This document shows, piece by piece, positions 22,225 to 34,869 of a stretch of DNA of 64,000 nucleotides; position 1 is the stretch's first letter, and every line of letters starts with the position of its first letter. The stretch is taken from the NCBI RefSeq assembly GCF_943734655.1, contig NC_071355.1, forward strand, positions 29,238,964 to 29,302,963. Direction: 5' to 3'. Origin of the DNA: Sabethes cyaneus. Taxonomy: Eukaryota > Arthropoda > Insecta > Diptera > Culicidae. Below the pieces are notes generated by a model, which did not search any database, was not told the DNA's origin, and saw only the letters and a list, made by a program, of their open reading frames with translations. Both the position numbers and the translations under genes were made by a program.

Positions 22225-22530
22225 GGTTCAAACCGTGACAATGACCCAGAGCACAAAGCACTTAAGAGACGCACATGGATACTTTACCACTGCTCACAAC
22301 TTATTGATACTCCATCACAATATCTCCAGACATGAGTCTCATTGAAAACCTTTTGGAATATTTCTACAAAAAAGTTAGAGATTTCTAACCAAAACGATTC
22401 TTAGAAAGCACTTGATGGACGAATGGGACCAAATTCCGACCAAATACACAAAAAAAAAAAAACTCGTAGACAGCATTGCAAAACGACTAAAGGCAGTTGC
22501 AATGACCAAGGGATACCATACTAAATACTA
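22225..22530 (+). pseudogene. Tc1/mariner transposase C-terminal relic
   Basis: The remains of a DDE transposase tail. DNDPEHK is followed by TPSQ and, after a frameshift, SPDMSLIENLLEY, the usual QSPDLNPIENLW region of Tc1 transposases. Further on are WDQIPTKY and KRLKAVAMTKGYHTKY, the conserved end. Frameshifts and stops make it inactive. No terminal repeats were found. Confidence 0.75.
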
Positions 22531-22785
22531 ATCCTTGAGATTAAGCCACATCTACCAAATCAAAACTGTTAATTCGAATCCCGTGCGAATGTGAATTTGA
22601 GTGGATTTTTTCATGCGCGAATACTTTTAACTTTAACTTTATAACTTTTAATTAACTTTTAATTTTAATTAACATCTGACACTATGATTTTACCTAGATT
22701 ACATATCCCTAAAATTTCTGTTAAACTTTGAAATGTAGAAAAACGAAATCTGCATGTTGGCGTACGAATACGGATTTGTATCACT

Positions 22786-22846
22786 CAGGGGCGGACTGGG
22801 AGCCAAAGGGCCCACCGGGCCTTTGAGATTAGGGGCCCCAGTCTGC
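22786..22846. mobile_element. Left end of a 12.7-kb nested DNA element
   Basis: CAGGGGCGGACTGG with a subterminal CCCACCGGGC, preceded by TCACT (22781-22785). The matching inverted end lies at 35455-35516. See findings for the nesting. Confidence 0.55.
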
Positions 22847-23211
22847 AATATTCTCATGATAGTAAAGTAACACAAAAAATGGCATCTACTCAAGACACAT
22901 CAGCGTTACAAGGACAGTACATCGAATAATTATGGGCTCTATTTTGTAAGTCATGTCGTGCAACTTGACTCGACTCAGTCATTGTGAGAGTGTCGAGTAC
23001 CGGGAGAACGGGTAACATAGCGGCTCGATGCCCGATCGAAACAAAACAAACTCACTTGCCATTAGGACCGAGTCACCATCTTTTAGCGTGTGCGTCATAT
23101 TAGCGGTTCACGGTACTTTAGAAGAATGCGTCCATGTTTCTTCAATCCAATCTTCGCTACTTTGAGTTTTGGTTAGCACCACAGATGTTGTTCTATCAAA
23201 AATATCCATTT

Positions 23212-23324
23212 TGTAAGTTACCGCTCAGCATAGCCACGAGCGTAGCATGGACCCCCTGAATCAACGCCTCAGGGTCGGCCTGCCTATCCTTGTTTTCGCG
23301 GGTAAAGAAATGCTCGTGATAGAT
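23212..23324 (-). repeat. Truncated gypsy LTR fragment
   Basis: About 113 bp nearly identical to one terminus of the LTRs at 42135 and 50146, beginning TGTAAGTTACCGCT and including AGCGTAGCATGGACCCCCT. It has several substitutions relative to the intact LTRs and breaks off abruptly, so it is an older related insertion. Confidence 0.85.
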
Positions 23325-23389
23325 AATTCGTCTGGATGAGCCCTGGATGAGTAAAAATTATGAGTCAGAATAGCAGAAGAGACCTCACG

Positions 23390-24150
23390 TGCTTTTTGAT
23401 TTTGCGGATGACGTCGATATCACCGAAATCAGCAGTAGAGCAGGAAGTCTTTAGGCCATTTAATTGGGAAATTGCGACTTACCATTAACACCGCCAAAAC
23501 GAAGTATATGGCTAGCAGGGAACGTGGAGGTGCAAATGCTGTTGGTGCCGAAGAGGAACTGGATGGGGAACGATATGAAGTAGTAGATGAATTCATATAT
23601 TTTGGTATGCTCGTGACAGGTGACAACGATATAAGTCGCAAAATAGAACAACTAATTGCAGCTGCGAATTGGGCTTTCTACGTATTACGTTTTGAAGTCC
23701 CGTAGCTTGCAAAATCACATAAAACGCGCTATAGAGAACACTAATTCTCTCGGTGGCCGTTGACGGACATGAATCATGAACGTTAAAGGAAGCTAATCAA
23801 CGAGTGCTTAGGGTTTTTAGCGTAAAATTTTGTACCAAGTATGCAAATATGCTGTTATAATGAAGGCAGTACAGTAGTGGCAGTCTGCACAGTCTGCGGT
23901 GGGGTGGTCACGTGGCTAGAATGCCCCACTAAAGAGTAGCCAAAATTATTTTAAGCAGAGAATCAAGAAGAGGCTGTTGACTTCGGAGCAGACCCCGCAA
24001 CTGATAAATGAGCGCTATCGAGGATGATGCACGTTCAGCTGGTGTTCGAGGGGTTTAGAGAATGGTAGCCCAGGATTGAGTACTGGAGGACCATAATCCA
24101 TTCGACGCACGATCGATAACGAACCGGCGGCACTAAAGTAATCTAAGTAT
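23390..24150 (+). pseudogene. RTE-like LINE relic
   Basis: A decayed reverse transcriptase. FADDVDI near 23402 is the catalytic box. The frame 23472-23705 has RLTINTAKTKYMASRERGG, ELDGERYEVVDEFIYFG and AAANWAFYVLR, characteristic of RTE-type polymerases of dipterans. Further 3' remains (GHVARMP-like at 23909-23925) follow in broken frames. No ends are visible. Confidence 0.75.
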
Positions 24151-24179
24151 GAGGCTTAAGCCGACAGCTCAATGTTTAT

Positions 24180-24410
24180 CAGTAGTAAAATGACTGCGGA
24201 TGAAATACAAATTCTACTTTCAAATTCTCAGAATGGAAGCTGCTTATATAAGTATTTTCGGAGCTTGGACCCCAACAGTTCAACTTTAATGATTTCTTGA
24301 ATCACGGAGTCCCAACAAATCAATATTTATAAGCAGTAGAAAGAGTTCGACTGAAATAGTAATTTTACCTAAATTTTGGGCTTGGGGCCCAAAAAGTTAA
24401 TATTTTTTTT
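24180..24410. repeat. Internal repeats of the 12.7-kb element
   Basis: Two to three degenerate units with GCAGTAGAAAGAGTT, CTGAAATAG and GGGGCCC. One more unit lies at 35340-35450, on the other side of the inserted element, supporting the view that the two sides were once contiguous. Confidence 0.5.
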
Positions 24411-24412
24411 TA

Positions 24413-24670
24413 TAGGGTAATTGATCTTGAACCTATTTAGCGCTTTTTAACACCACCACTCACGCTCCTGGTTAATTTACTCGTCGTTTATAAATAATAT
24501 GTGGTGATGTTACTATTTGTTGGAAAGTAGCACCTTTTTTCTACATTATCAATACTTTCAAAAAGTTTAATTGATGAAACTTTTATTAAATATATCGTTT
24601 TTTGTCAAAGCCTTTTTTTGATCTTGAATGGATCAATTTCTGATTTTTGAATGGACCTAAATTAGGATTG
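24413..24670. mobile_element. Left end of a TA-flanked element
   Basis: It starts TAGGGTAATTGATCTTGAAC after TA (24411-24412). It has an internal GATCTTGAATGGATCA/TTGAATGGACCTA motif that recurs inverted at the right end (34870-35313). Confidence 0.55.
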
Positions 24671-24775
24671 TCATAGTTTTTTCCATGTAAATGAACAAAA
24701 TGATAACAAAGAATTTTTTTTCAATAGTACAACTATACTACTGCTATTTATTAATAGGACACAAGGTTGAACAGG

Positions 24776-25010
24776 TTTTACCTTTCTTATACACTGTTAG
24801 AAAGGTATGAAAGTCGTTTGAAAAATATGAAATCGGTCACAGTCGCCGAGGGTCTTGTTTTTATGTCATTAATTTCAGCCCAACAATCGAACAATGTTTC
24901 AATGTTTTGGTATGTGTTGTGTATGTTTCTGTGTGTGTCATTTGTATATTGGAAATTTATTATTACCTGTTGTTCAGATATGGTTGAAACGATTTCCACG
25001 TCATAAAAAT
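24776..25010. repeat. Relative of the 32367-34300 repeat
   Basis: TTTTACCTTTCTTATACACTGTTAGAAAGGTATGA parallels the start of the repeat at 32367 in layout, followed by a GTGTGTGT-containing stretch. Divergent. Confidence 0.35.
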
Positions 25011-25613
25011 TTGATCTCGCCTATTAGTTTCAAAAATTTAAACCATTCATTAAAAAATATGTAAAATAACTTGTATTATACGCAGTTTATCAAGTAAAAC
25101 GGGAATTCGAGTTTTTGTTTATTGAATATTTCGAAAGGTAAGATTTTTACTGACGTAGGACTACGTCTCACTGCAAAGCCCCTGTCGAACATTTTGAACA
25201 TAAAACCGTTGCAATCGTGAAAAATTCGTTGATTAGTGGTAATTATTCAATTTTTGACACATTTATATAGATTTTTTTTCAGTTCAAAAATGGTCTAGAC
25301 TTTGCCACGGTTTCGATTTTGGCAACATAGGCGACACGCATTTGTTATCAAATTCGAAATCATACTGTAAATGGTGCTTGATAAAATTAGACTTGGTAAT
25401 TCTACTAGGTTTATAGGTTAGGTTAGAAACTAGGTTTTAATTCTGAATGATAGTCGATGAAGAACTATACCAGATAGAAAGTACGAAGTTTCAAAAATGA
25501 ATATATTAGATGTCAGGGTCACTCAATTTATGTGGAGTGGGAGGTATTAATTTTGTCACAAGTCAGAGGGAAGAGGTGCTTATAGAAAATTTTACATCCG
25601 CCAAGAAAAGAAT

Positions 25614-25656
25614 CAGAGGGGTTGTGTATAAGATACGACCACGGATGACGTAGTAT
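25614..25656 (+). mobile_element. Dispersed repeat end, interrupted by hAT
   Basis: CAGAGGGGTTGTGTATAAGA then GATGACGTAGTAT. The element is cut by the hAT insertion at 25657 and resumes at 27960. Its other end is not identified. Confidence 0.65.
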
Positions 25657-27951
25657 TAGAGGTGTGCGCCGGTCAGATTATCGGCGGCGGCGGCGCAGGA
25701 ATCATTTTTATTCGGCGGCGGCGGCGTGACGCCGTTCGTTACCACCGGCGGCGTGCATCGGCGTGCGAGTATTTTACACCGTTAAATTACCGCATTTCAT
25801 ATAAGCTTAAGCAAAATCCTTTTAAAAATCGAACTAAAGTTGACAAGTAAAACAAATCTTAATAATGCTTATTTTGTGAATGATTTTTAATGACCCTTAA
25901 ATCTTTGAATAATTTTTTATTTGTATGTTTGCGAATACGCGATATTGTAGACACTAGTACGTAAAAGGCAGGGAAGATTGGGATACGCACCCCATCTTTT
26001 GATTTCATGCCGTACATATGAACGTGCGATTGCTATAGATAGTATGTAAATTTCAGTTTTCTACCAATGTATTTTTTTTAAATTAGGGGATATTACATGG
26101 ATTGCGTATAATAGATGGCATCTAAAACTAGGCGGGTGAAATCGGCAATGTTGCATATCGAGCAAGAAGTAAAGTTTGCCCATGCGAGCGAGTATAAACA
26201 GCATCCAGTGCTTACGCAAGCGTACGATATGCAACCACCGATGCAGTGTGCATACATCATGCTACCTACTTACTAGCGAGCGCACAGCCTCAAAATGTCT
26301 TTCTGCACAGCCCGCTCAAAAACCTTACAACTTGTGAGAAGCCACCAGCCCATGCGGGCTAGCGGCATACTAGGATATATGGATACTTATTTTCAGTGTT
26401 GGGCATCTTTAATTCGCTAACCGACCAATCGAGGAACCCTAGCTATAATTTATAATTTATACTCAGACTAGCCGAATTGTTGCTGGTCCATAATTCCAAA
26501 TGAAGTGCCGCTGTTTATTTTAAAATTAATAAACTGTAAAGCATTTTATTTATAATAGGTTTTGATATTAGTTAAATTAAGAAAAGTCGTGTAATATATA
26601 CAAAATAGTAATCAGTTGTACAGTGATAGATTACAATTCAAGTTGTTGCGAAATGTTCAAATATAAACAGTGACCGTTAATTTGCAGTTTGCGATTAGTG
26701 ATTAGCGAAATTTCCACGATTATCGAGCAACTTGTATCGGTTAGCGAATTAGTGGTGCCCAACACCGCTTATTTTGCATTTTTTTCTTTTTTTGTTCACC
26801 TTACGTCCTCACTTACACACGCGGATAAGCCTGCGAGCCCTCGCGCGTGATCGGTGTCAGCTGCTTGGATTGCAATGACGAGCATGAGCGGCGACTGTGG
26901 TCGATAGCTAAATACACACTCGCAAAAACTTGTCGCAGTGCATAAAAAAATAAGAGCGAGAGTCCGTAGGAGATATTCATGCCGGCGTGTTCGTTAGAAC
27001 TAAAACGCGCGTGCGAGAACATTAGACCACACGAGTGCGGTCTTGCAACACTGGAAATCAGTATGGGGGTAAGACCCGCACCTAATTTTGGCACTAGTCA
27101 GTTTACAACCGCGAAATGAAAAGCAATACTAGCTCTCACTATTCCGCTCTTTCTCCTCACTCTAAAAATTTTATTACTTTCTTCTACCGTCCCTTCGTCA
27201 ATTGTAAAAGAACTACAGTTTCAAAAAATATTCTTTTTCCTTTTTCTCAACCTGTGATTAGTTTACAAAACTCAAAAGTTATAAAAGTCTTTGCCAAGTT
27301 TCTACCAATAAAGCCATTTTTTTTCAATACGATGTATAGTTTCTGAGAAAAAGGTACATAAAGCTTGAAAATCGTGTTTTTACAGGAGCGGCGTTTTATT
27401 CCAGCGAGGTTGTTACACGCCGCAGAGGAATGCTTATGTGTTCGATCGTTTTTCGGTCACTTCCCATGGTCGGATCATTACAAAATTAGTATCAAAATAA
27501 ACAAAAAAGACTGCAGAATCAAAATCTGAAATAAAAAAAATTGACTTTTTCAAACATTTTGGTCGCTTGTCTCTTTAAAAAGAAATGAGCACCGGGAAGC
27601 AAGACAGAAGTTTGACAGAAAACGTCATGCTATAGTACGTTTACGTTAGGTTTTTCGATTCGCACTCAGTTGGAGGCATGGTAAAACTCAGGGTACAGCA
27701 ACACGGCAGTTTAATTGAATCTAAATTAAAGGTACATTATAAGAATGAATTCACAAAACGGGTTCACTAAGTGCTGTCAACATGTTGACCCGCATTTTTG
27801 TCAATGTTGGACTATATCGTCGGCGTGGGTAATTTGCATCGGCGGCATGGGAAAAAGGACCTAGGCGGCGCGCCGGTTCTAAATCATCGGCGGCGGCGGC
27901 GCGTGCAAAAGTGTCGGCGGCGGCGGTGCGGCGCGGCGGCGCACACCTCTA
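25657..27951. mobile_element. 2.3-kb hAT element with CGG-rich ends
   Basis: It begins TAGAGGTGTGCGCCGG and ends GGCGCACACCTCTA, flanked by a perfect 8-bp duplication CGTAGTAT (25649-25656 and 27952-27959). Both subterminal zones carry GGCGGCGGCGGC runs (about 25680-25760 and 27820-27935) in inverted orientation. No transposase frame is seen. A smaller hAT element sits inside it at 26394-26767. Confidence 0.9.
26394..26767. mobile_element. 374-bp hAT MITE nested in hAT element
   Basis: Ends CAGTGTTGGGCA and TGCCCAACACCG are inverted repeats, extended internally by AATTCGCTAACCGA against TCGGTTAGCGAATTA. The flanking duplication is CTTATTTT (26386-26393 and 26768-26775). Non-coding. Confidence 0.9.
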
Positions 27952-28768
27952 CGTAGTATAACGTTAGTCCGGTTGCATGATTTTGAATATTTTACTAACC
28001 TGATTTTTAATCTATCTGTCAATCGACCAAAAGGTGATGTGAAGTCAACCTGCTTACTTATAGGCGGAACATAATTTAATTTAATTCTGAGCCTCATAAT
28101 TATACAATATTATTTTTTAAGGCATATTCAGTTCGAAAACGATCTGGATTGATTCAAATTTTATATTTTTTGCACCATATAGGCCTTTACCTAATTTCGA
28201 AATCTTCAGCTGACGCACAGAGGATTTTATTGCCAAACCTGGTAATTTTGTAGGTCAGTTGGGCATCGCAGAGTTTCACGGGGGTGACGAAGTTGATGTT
28301 CTGAACCATCAGAAGTGGCTGCTTTTTTTTACTCAGACGAGTCTGGTTTTGTGACTGCAGGAGCCGGTTGACTTTTATTGGCCTTAGGCTTTTCGGTGAG
28401 CGTGCTAAAGGTGTTTTGATCAACACCCCCGTCCCCCCCCCTCGTCACATTTCGTCACACATTCGTGACCTCCCTGAGAAAGTACGTCACGTCACGGCAG
28501 CTCCCCCCCTCTTCACAACAAAAAAATTAAATATTCATTTCAACCTTTTTATTTAGAGCTATCAAATGAATATTAGCAAATAAAGAAAGGAACATTTTCG
28601 AGCTTATAAGTCATCGATTCACGGATTTTGAAGGTGATCTCCGATTGCTGCGATCGGATATGCTTCAGAAGTCGCTGATGTGTCGTCGATTAATGTTTCG
28701 CGCATATCCACGTCCTTCACATCCATCCACTCAAATTCGTCTGATCTAGTTGAAAGAATCAGGACTTC

Positions 28769-28886
28769 AGCCCCAAACACAATGCATACGGATTTTACTA
28801 CGTTGCGGCAATTTGACAGTTTTTCCATGGGTTTTCTGTCAAATTTCCGCAACGTAGTAAAATCCGTATGCATTGTGTTTGGGGCT
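28769..28886. repeat. Near-perfect 51-bp hairpin
   Basis: Two 51-bp arms (28769-28819 and 28836-28886) are inverted copies with a single mismatch, separated by a 16-base loop. The arms begin AGCCCCAAACACAATGCATA. It may be a very short MITE or a recent palindromic duplication; if transcribed it would give a long hairpin RNA. A TTC flank on both sides could be a target duplication. Confidence 0.85.
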
Positions 28887-29649
28887 TTCCAACTAACGTC
28901 TTGCAGCAACACGCCTTGGAAGAACTTTTCTGGCGGATTTTGTCATTTTGTGTACCTATTCATTCAATCGTGCAATCATTCAACACTACCTTAGATATGA
29001 AATTTATTACGCAAGTGGCATAAACTCTACTATCCTTCCGAGAGCTTTTGAGTGAGGGGCAATATAAATTATACCGAAAAACCTTAAAAGCAGCCGTGGA
29101 ATTTCGGTATGAGCTTATGTTCATCGATTGAGTTCAGCACGAATATCAAGGGAAAACATTGCCATGGGCCTCTGGTAGCACCCCGTAGCCCCTCAGGAGT
29201 TCGTGCGACTGCTATTTGCGGTTGCAAAAATCTTTTAGGCAGGACGGTACTCAAGCAGCTCTTCAGCGGTGTACTGCATATTCTGTAAAGCCTTAATGGA
29301 GCATTCATCCTACATACAAGAATAAATGAGTCCTGTTCACACATATGTGTTAAAAAAAAAGTTTTCATTCAAAAAATTTAACTATTTGTTTTAAAATCCA
29401 TCAGTACGTTAATTTTATAGAAGCCTTCATTAGTAGTGTCTTAAAATGAAGGCTAAATTTTAATTTCCCGAATAAATTTTCCATTTGATTTTTTTGCAGG
29501 TGACGTCACATAACTTCATACCCCCCCTCTTCCCTCCGTCACAAATCGTCACGATTACGTCAACCCCCTCTCCCGTTATAAGCGTGACGTACTTCATGGA
29601 TGCCCCATTATCTGAGTTTTGTCAAAACTTAAGCTAATTTATTGCTGTA

Positions 29650-31992
29650 CTAGCTGACCCGACAAACTTCGTATTGCCACAAATTAACCTGTGTTGTACA
29701 TAAATCATGAATCTCGGATGATCTTTGTCACTATCTCGAGTTTTGCAAGTCCCCCAGTGGGCGGCGCTTCCGACGGCGGGTCACCGGCAACACTCGCGAC
29801 CGGCTCGTCCTGAATGATCTAGTGTTACTATAGATAGTTTTTGTGGTCTTGTTATTGATTAATGTTTTATGGAAGAGTCTCGAATTTCTCGAGTTGGATT
29901 AGTTTTTGAGTTTCGCAAAAATTTCTGTTTTATTTGTATGAGAGTCCATATCCCCCTACCACAGGGGTGAGAGGTCTCTAACTATCATAAAATAAATTCA
30001 AGACTCAAAAATCTCCTACATGCTAAATTTGGTTCCATTTGCTTGATTAGTACTGAAATTATAAGGAAATTTGTATTTCATTTGTATGGGAGCCCACCCT
30101 CTTAAAAGGGAAAGGGGTCGTAATACACCACAGAAAAAAAAATCTGCCATCTAAAACTCTCACATGCCAAATATGGTTCCATTTGCTTGATTAGTTCTCG
30201 AATTATGAGGAAATTTGTATTTCATTTGTGTAGAAGCCCCCCCTCTTGAAGTGTGGAAGGATCCTAATTCACCGTAGAAAATATTTTTGCCTCCAAAAAC
30301 CTCCACATGCCGAATTTGGTTCTATTTGCTTGATTAGTTCTCGAGTTATGGGGAAATTTGTATTTCATTTGTATTGGAGCCCCCCCTCCTAATGTGTGAA
30401 GAGGTCCTAATTCATCACAGAAAAAATTCTTGCCTCCAAAAACACCTACACGTCAAATTTGGTTCCATTTGCTGGATTAGTTCTCGAGTTATGAGGAAAT
30501 TTGTATTTCGTTTGTATAGGACCCCCCCTCCTAAAGTGGGGAGGGGTCCCAATTCATCATTGAAAAAAAAATTGTCTCCAAAAACACACATATGCCAAAT
30601 TTGGTTCAATTCGCTTGATTAGTTCTCGAGTTATGAGGAAATTTGTATTTCATTTGTACAGGAGCCCCTCCTCTTAAAGTGGGGAGGGGTCCTAATTCAC
30701 CATAGAAAATTTTCTTGCTCTCGAAAATCTTCACATGCCAAATTTGGTTGCATTTGCTTGATTAGTTCTCGAGTTATGAGGAAATTTGTATGGAAGCTCC
30801 CCCTCTTAAAGGGGAGAGGAGTTATAATTCCTCTTATAAAGAGGGGATGGGTCTCAATTCACCATAGAATAAATTCTTGTCACCAAAAAAACACCCACAT
30901 GCCAAATGTTGTTCTATTTGCTTGATTGGTTCTCGAGTTAGGAGGAAATTTGTATTTCATTTGTACAGGGGCCCCCCCTCTTAGAGTGGGGAGGGGTCCT
31001 AATTCACCGTAGAAAATTTTCCTGCTCTCGAAATCCTTCACATGCCAAATTTGGTTCCATTTGCTTGATTAGTTCTCAAGTTATGAGGAAATTTGTATGG
31101 AAGCCCCCCCTCTTAAAGGGGAGAGGAGTTACAATTCCCCTTATAAAGAGGGAGGGGTCTCAATTTACCATAGAATAAATTCTTGTCACCGAAAACACCC
31201 ACATGCCAAATTTGGTTCTATTTGCTTGATTAGTTCTCGAGTTATGAGGAAATTTGTGTTTCATTTGTATAGGAGCCCCCCCTCCTAAAGTGGGGAGAGG
31301 TTCTTATTCATCATAGAAAAAATTCTTGCCTCCAAAAACACCTACATGCCAAATTTGGTTCCATTTGCTGGATTAGCTCTCGAGTTGTAAGGAAATTTGT
31401 ATTTCGTTTGTATAGGAGCCCCCCCCACTTAAAGTGGAGAGGGGTCCCAATTCATCATAGAAAAAAATTTTGTCTCCAAAAACACACACATGCCAAATTT
31501 GGTTCCATTTGCTTGATTAGTTCTCGAGTTATGAGGAAATTGGTATTTCATTTGTACAGGAGCCCCCCCTCTTAAAGTGAGGAGGGGTCCTAATTCAACA
31601 TAGAAAATTTTCTTGCCCTCGAAAACTTTCACATGCCAAATTTGGTTCCATTTGTTTGATTAGTTCTCGAGTTATGAGGAAATTTGTATGGAAACCCCCC
31701 CTCTTAAAGGGGAGAGGAGTTATAATTCCCATTATAAAGAGGGGAGGGGTCTCAAATTACCCTAGAATAAATTCTTGTCACCGAAAACACCCACATGCCA
31801 AATTTGGTTCTATTTGCTTGATTAGTTCTCGAGTTATGCAGAAATTTGTGTTTCATTTGTATGGGAGCCCCCCCTCTTAGTGGGGGGAGGGGTCTCTAAC
31901 CATCACTAAAACCTTTCCTGGCCCCAAAAACCTCTACATGCAAATTTTCACGCCGATTGGTTCAGTAGTTTTTGATTCTATAAGGAACACAG

Positions 31993-32054
<62 letters not shown>

Positions 32055-32076
32055 AATCCTTCTTTATAGGTATAGA
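29650..32076 (-). mobile_element. Helitron-like element, copy 2
   Basis: Read on the minus strand it starts TCTATACCTATAAAGAAGG and ends GTCGGGTCAGCTAG, that is 5' TC and 3' CTAG, between A and T with no target duplication. These are Helitron hallmarks. The body is about 14 tandem units of roughly 145 bp, each with CATGCCAAATTTGG, TTAGTTCTCGAGTTATGA and a CCCCTCTTAAAG/GGGGAGGGG hairpin. A GACA microsatellite lies near the TC end (31990-32055). There is no Rep/helicase gene, so it is non-autonomous. I could not confirm the classical 3' hairpin. Confidence 0.65.
31990..32055. repeat. (GACA)n microsatellite
   Basis: A run of about 16 GACA units inside the Helitron-like element. Other copies have shorter runs at the same place. 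Confidence 0.9.
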
Positions 32077-32366
32077 TTTATTTGGAAAATATTGGACATT
32101 ATTCGTTCATGAAAATTTTTTCTGATTCTTACCATTTTTACGATGTTGCCCGTAGAGAGTTAAGCAGGGATAACCACTTTAAATAGAGTTTGGAATATTA
32201 GTTTCGTAACTTATTCCGAAGTTCCAATATTAAGGTTTCCTGTACAATAATGCGTTATATAAATATTCGGAATTGTATTCTCAAATAACTTCTTTCATTC
32301 TTTTGTGCATTACTTTTAAAGATACAAGAATTGTCCCGTTTAGGATAATTTAGGAATTTTTACCTT

Positions 32367-32480
32367 TGTTATACTATAACAAAGGTTTAAAAATTGGTCG
32401 AAAAACACGAAATTGATCCGAGGCCCGGAGGGCCAAGTCACATATACCAATCGATAGGGTTCGACGATTTGAGCAATGTC

Positions 32481-32512
<32 letters not shown>

Positions 32513-34300
32513 ATGATTTTTTCTATCGCCTGTTTCTCAGAGATGGCTGAACCGAATGGTTCGTTATTACTTTTGTTTGAAAGGTGTTATTGTCTAGTAG
32601 ATCACTATTGAGTTGCTTCGTGATACGACGTTTCGTTTAACAGTTATAAGCAAAAATGTGAAAAATACGTGACACGGGTTTCTTCGAAACTACATAACAG
32701 ATTTCATCGATCTTAGTATCAAATGAAAGCCCTTATTAAAGGTAAATTGTTCAGGAATTTTTAATTGAAAACAAATAAGTAGTTTAAAAGTTAGCCTTAA
32801 AAAACCTGTTTTGACAAGGTAATAATTATCGCCTGTTTCTTAGAGATGGCCAAACCGATTTATGCGCTATTAGTCTCATTCGAAAGATAATATATCCTAA
32901 TAGATCACTATTGAATGGTTTTTTGATTGGACGTTTAATTTGAAAGTTATGAGCAACCGTATACACCACACCAAAATTAACAATAATTTATAATGATTTT
33001 AACCAAGATAATTTATCTAATTTCAATTATTTTAATATCAAACAAGAGGTTTTGACACTACGAATATATATGCAAAATTTCATAAGAATTGGTTTTACCG
33101 GTTAAAATATATTAACCGTCGAACACTCGCGCCAACTTTTGTAACACAGTTACTCGCGCGCAAAATAGCCCCAAACCAAAGAAAACGTATGCGCTAGAGT
33201 TTTGACTGGGAAAACTTGGTTTTAGGTTTATCGAACCTTTGGAAGAGTTTCTTGAAATTGAAAGCTCTATCGTCTGGTGGAATTTAAATTTTTATTAATC
33301 CCCCTAAAAGTGAAATAAATAAAATATTTTTTTTCAGTGTCAATATAACACATTGATGTGTTCTGCAAAGTTATAGAGCATATTATTACAAGAAATTTTG
33401 CTGAAGACAGTAACCTTCTATCTCTGCAGCGAAGATAGAAATATCTTATTTATTGTATATGAATTTGTAAAATCAGTTTTTCTATTTTTGCTCTTTTTGT
33501 AATTGTTGTATGACTTTTTCATGTACTACAAAATTGTACAAATAGTAAAAATACACAACTTTGCTGAAAATAGTATACCTGTATGTTTGCTTGTTTAGGA
33601 ACTGTAGAACTTTGATTATAAAGAATACCATAATTTTGACTCCGAATTACTCGACTACCAGCAGACGGATACATTTTAAACATTTTACATTTGCTGATAG
33701 TTTTGCTCCAAAAATTTTCCCAACAATTTAAATTATTAATGCATTGAATAATTATGATATTTTGCTCACAATAAGTTTGTTGAAGAATATACGTTAGTTA
33801 AACAACGATTTGTAACTTTATAACAATATGGCGTTGAAAAACCTACACGTGTTGTATAAAATACAACAGCGTGAGTTAATAAAAATTGATGAAAATTATT
33901 CAAGAAAACTCTATTGATGTGATTCAAATAGAATGGCATTACAGGAAACTATGCATAGTTCAAAAACCTATAAACTAGACCTTTGCTAGACAATGTATAT
34001 GCTAAAGGATAAGATTTCCTCTTACAACTTACTTTTATTTGCACTTACTCAGATTAATAACAACTTACTTATCCTTACTCAGCAATTTCATGAAAAAAGG
34101 ATCTATCAAAATTTAAAAGTGTTCCTATTTTGTTCAAATTTTGTAAACTTTTTCAATTTTCAAAAATTTTATGTAAACCAACGCACTACGCAACGATAAC
34201 CAATAGATGAATTATGTTCCGAAGACGTGTCGATTTCTATCTCAAATAGCAAGTAAGACCGTATAACAAAGGTTCCTTTCACCACTAGGTGGATTAAATC
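32367..34300. repeat. Unclassified approximately 1.9-kb repeat
   Basis: Begins near CTTTGTTATACTATAACAAAGG, a self-complementary word, and ends near GTATAACAAAGGTTCC. It includes a (TG)n run at 32482-32505 and two partial direct repeats with TATCGCCTGTTTCT (32524 and 32829). Looks like a non-coding DNA element; the class is unresolved. Confidence 0.4.
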
Positions 34301-34860
34301 GGGTTTTTTTACATAGGGCGACCAAATTGGGAAAATTTTACTCTAATTATGTAGATTACCAAAAGTGCTTCGTGCTAAAACAAATACGTTAAATCCAATT
34401 GTAAAACTTAAGTTTAACTGCGTTTCTGCTAAATGCGAATGACGCAAAAATAGCTCTTTTGTAACAGAAGGCAATTAGTATCCCTCTTATTTTTTTATCC
34501 ATCTGATCTTTTAATCAATAATGGTTAAAATTTTTGTACAATGCTTAGAATAAATTAAGTTTACATTATTTTAAGCATAAAATGATATACGTTATGCTAA
34601 CTAATTAGGAAGACTTTTTAGTTTTAAAACTTGAGGGTGCAATGTACAAACACTATGAAGCAACTACGAAAAAGGATGAGTAATAGTAAGTTTTATTAAT
34701 ATAATTAAGTTTTTATTTGGGCTATAAATTAAGCCTACTTTCAATATCCCGTGCTTATAGATTAATAATAAACGGAGATACTAGTGACACCAAGCAGTTT
34801 CAATGAATATACAAAGACGTGTTCGTTAGTGGTAGGCAATGATAGCTACCGTCAGTGATG
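34301..34860. other. Unassigned AT-rich DNA
   Basis: No gene or repeat boundary recognised. Confidence 0.3.
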
Positions 34861-34869
34861 TCTCGAAGC

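Noticed and set aside
29940..31900. Regularly spaced repeats that could suggest a CRISPR array
   Set aside because: Units are about 145 bp, contiguous, with no unique spacers, and lie inside a Helitron-like element of a eukaryotic-type genome.
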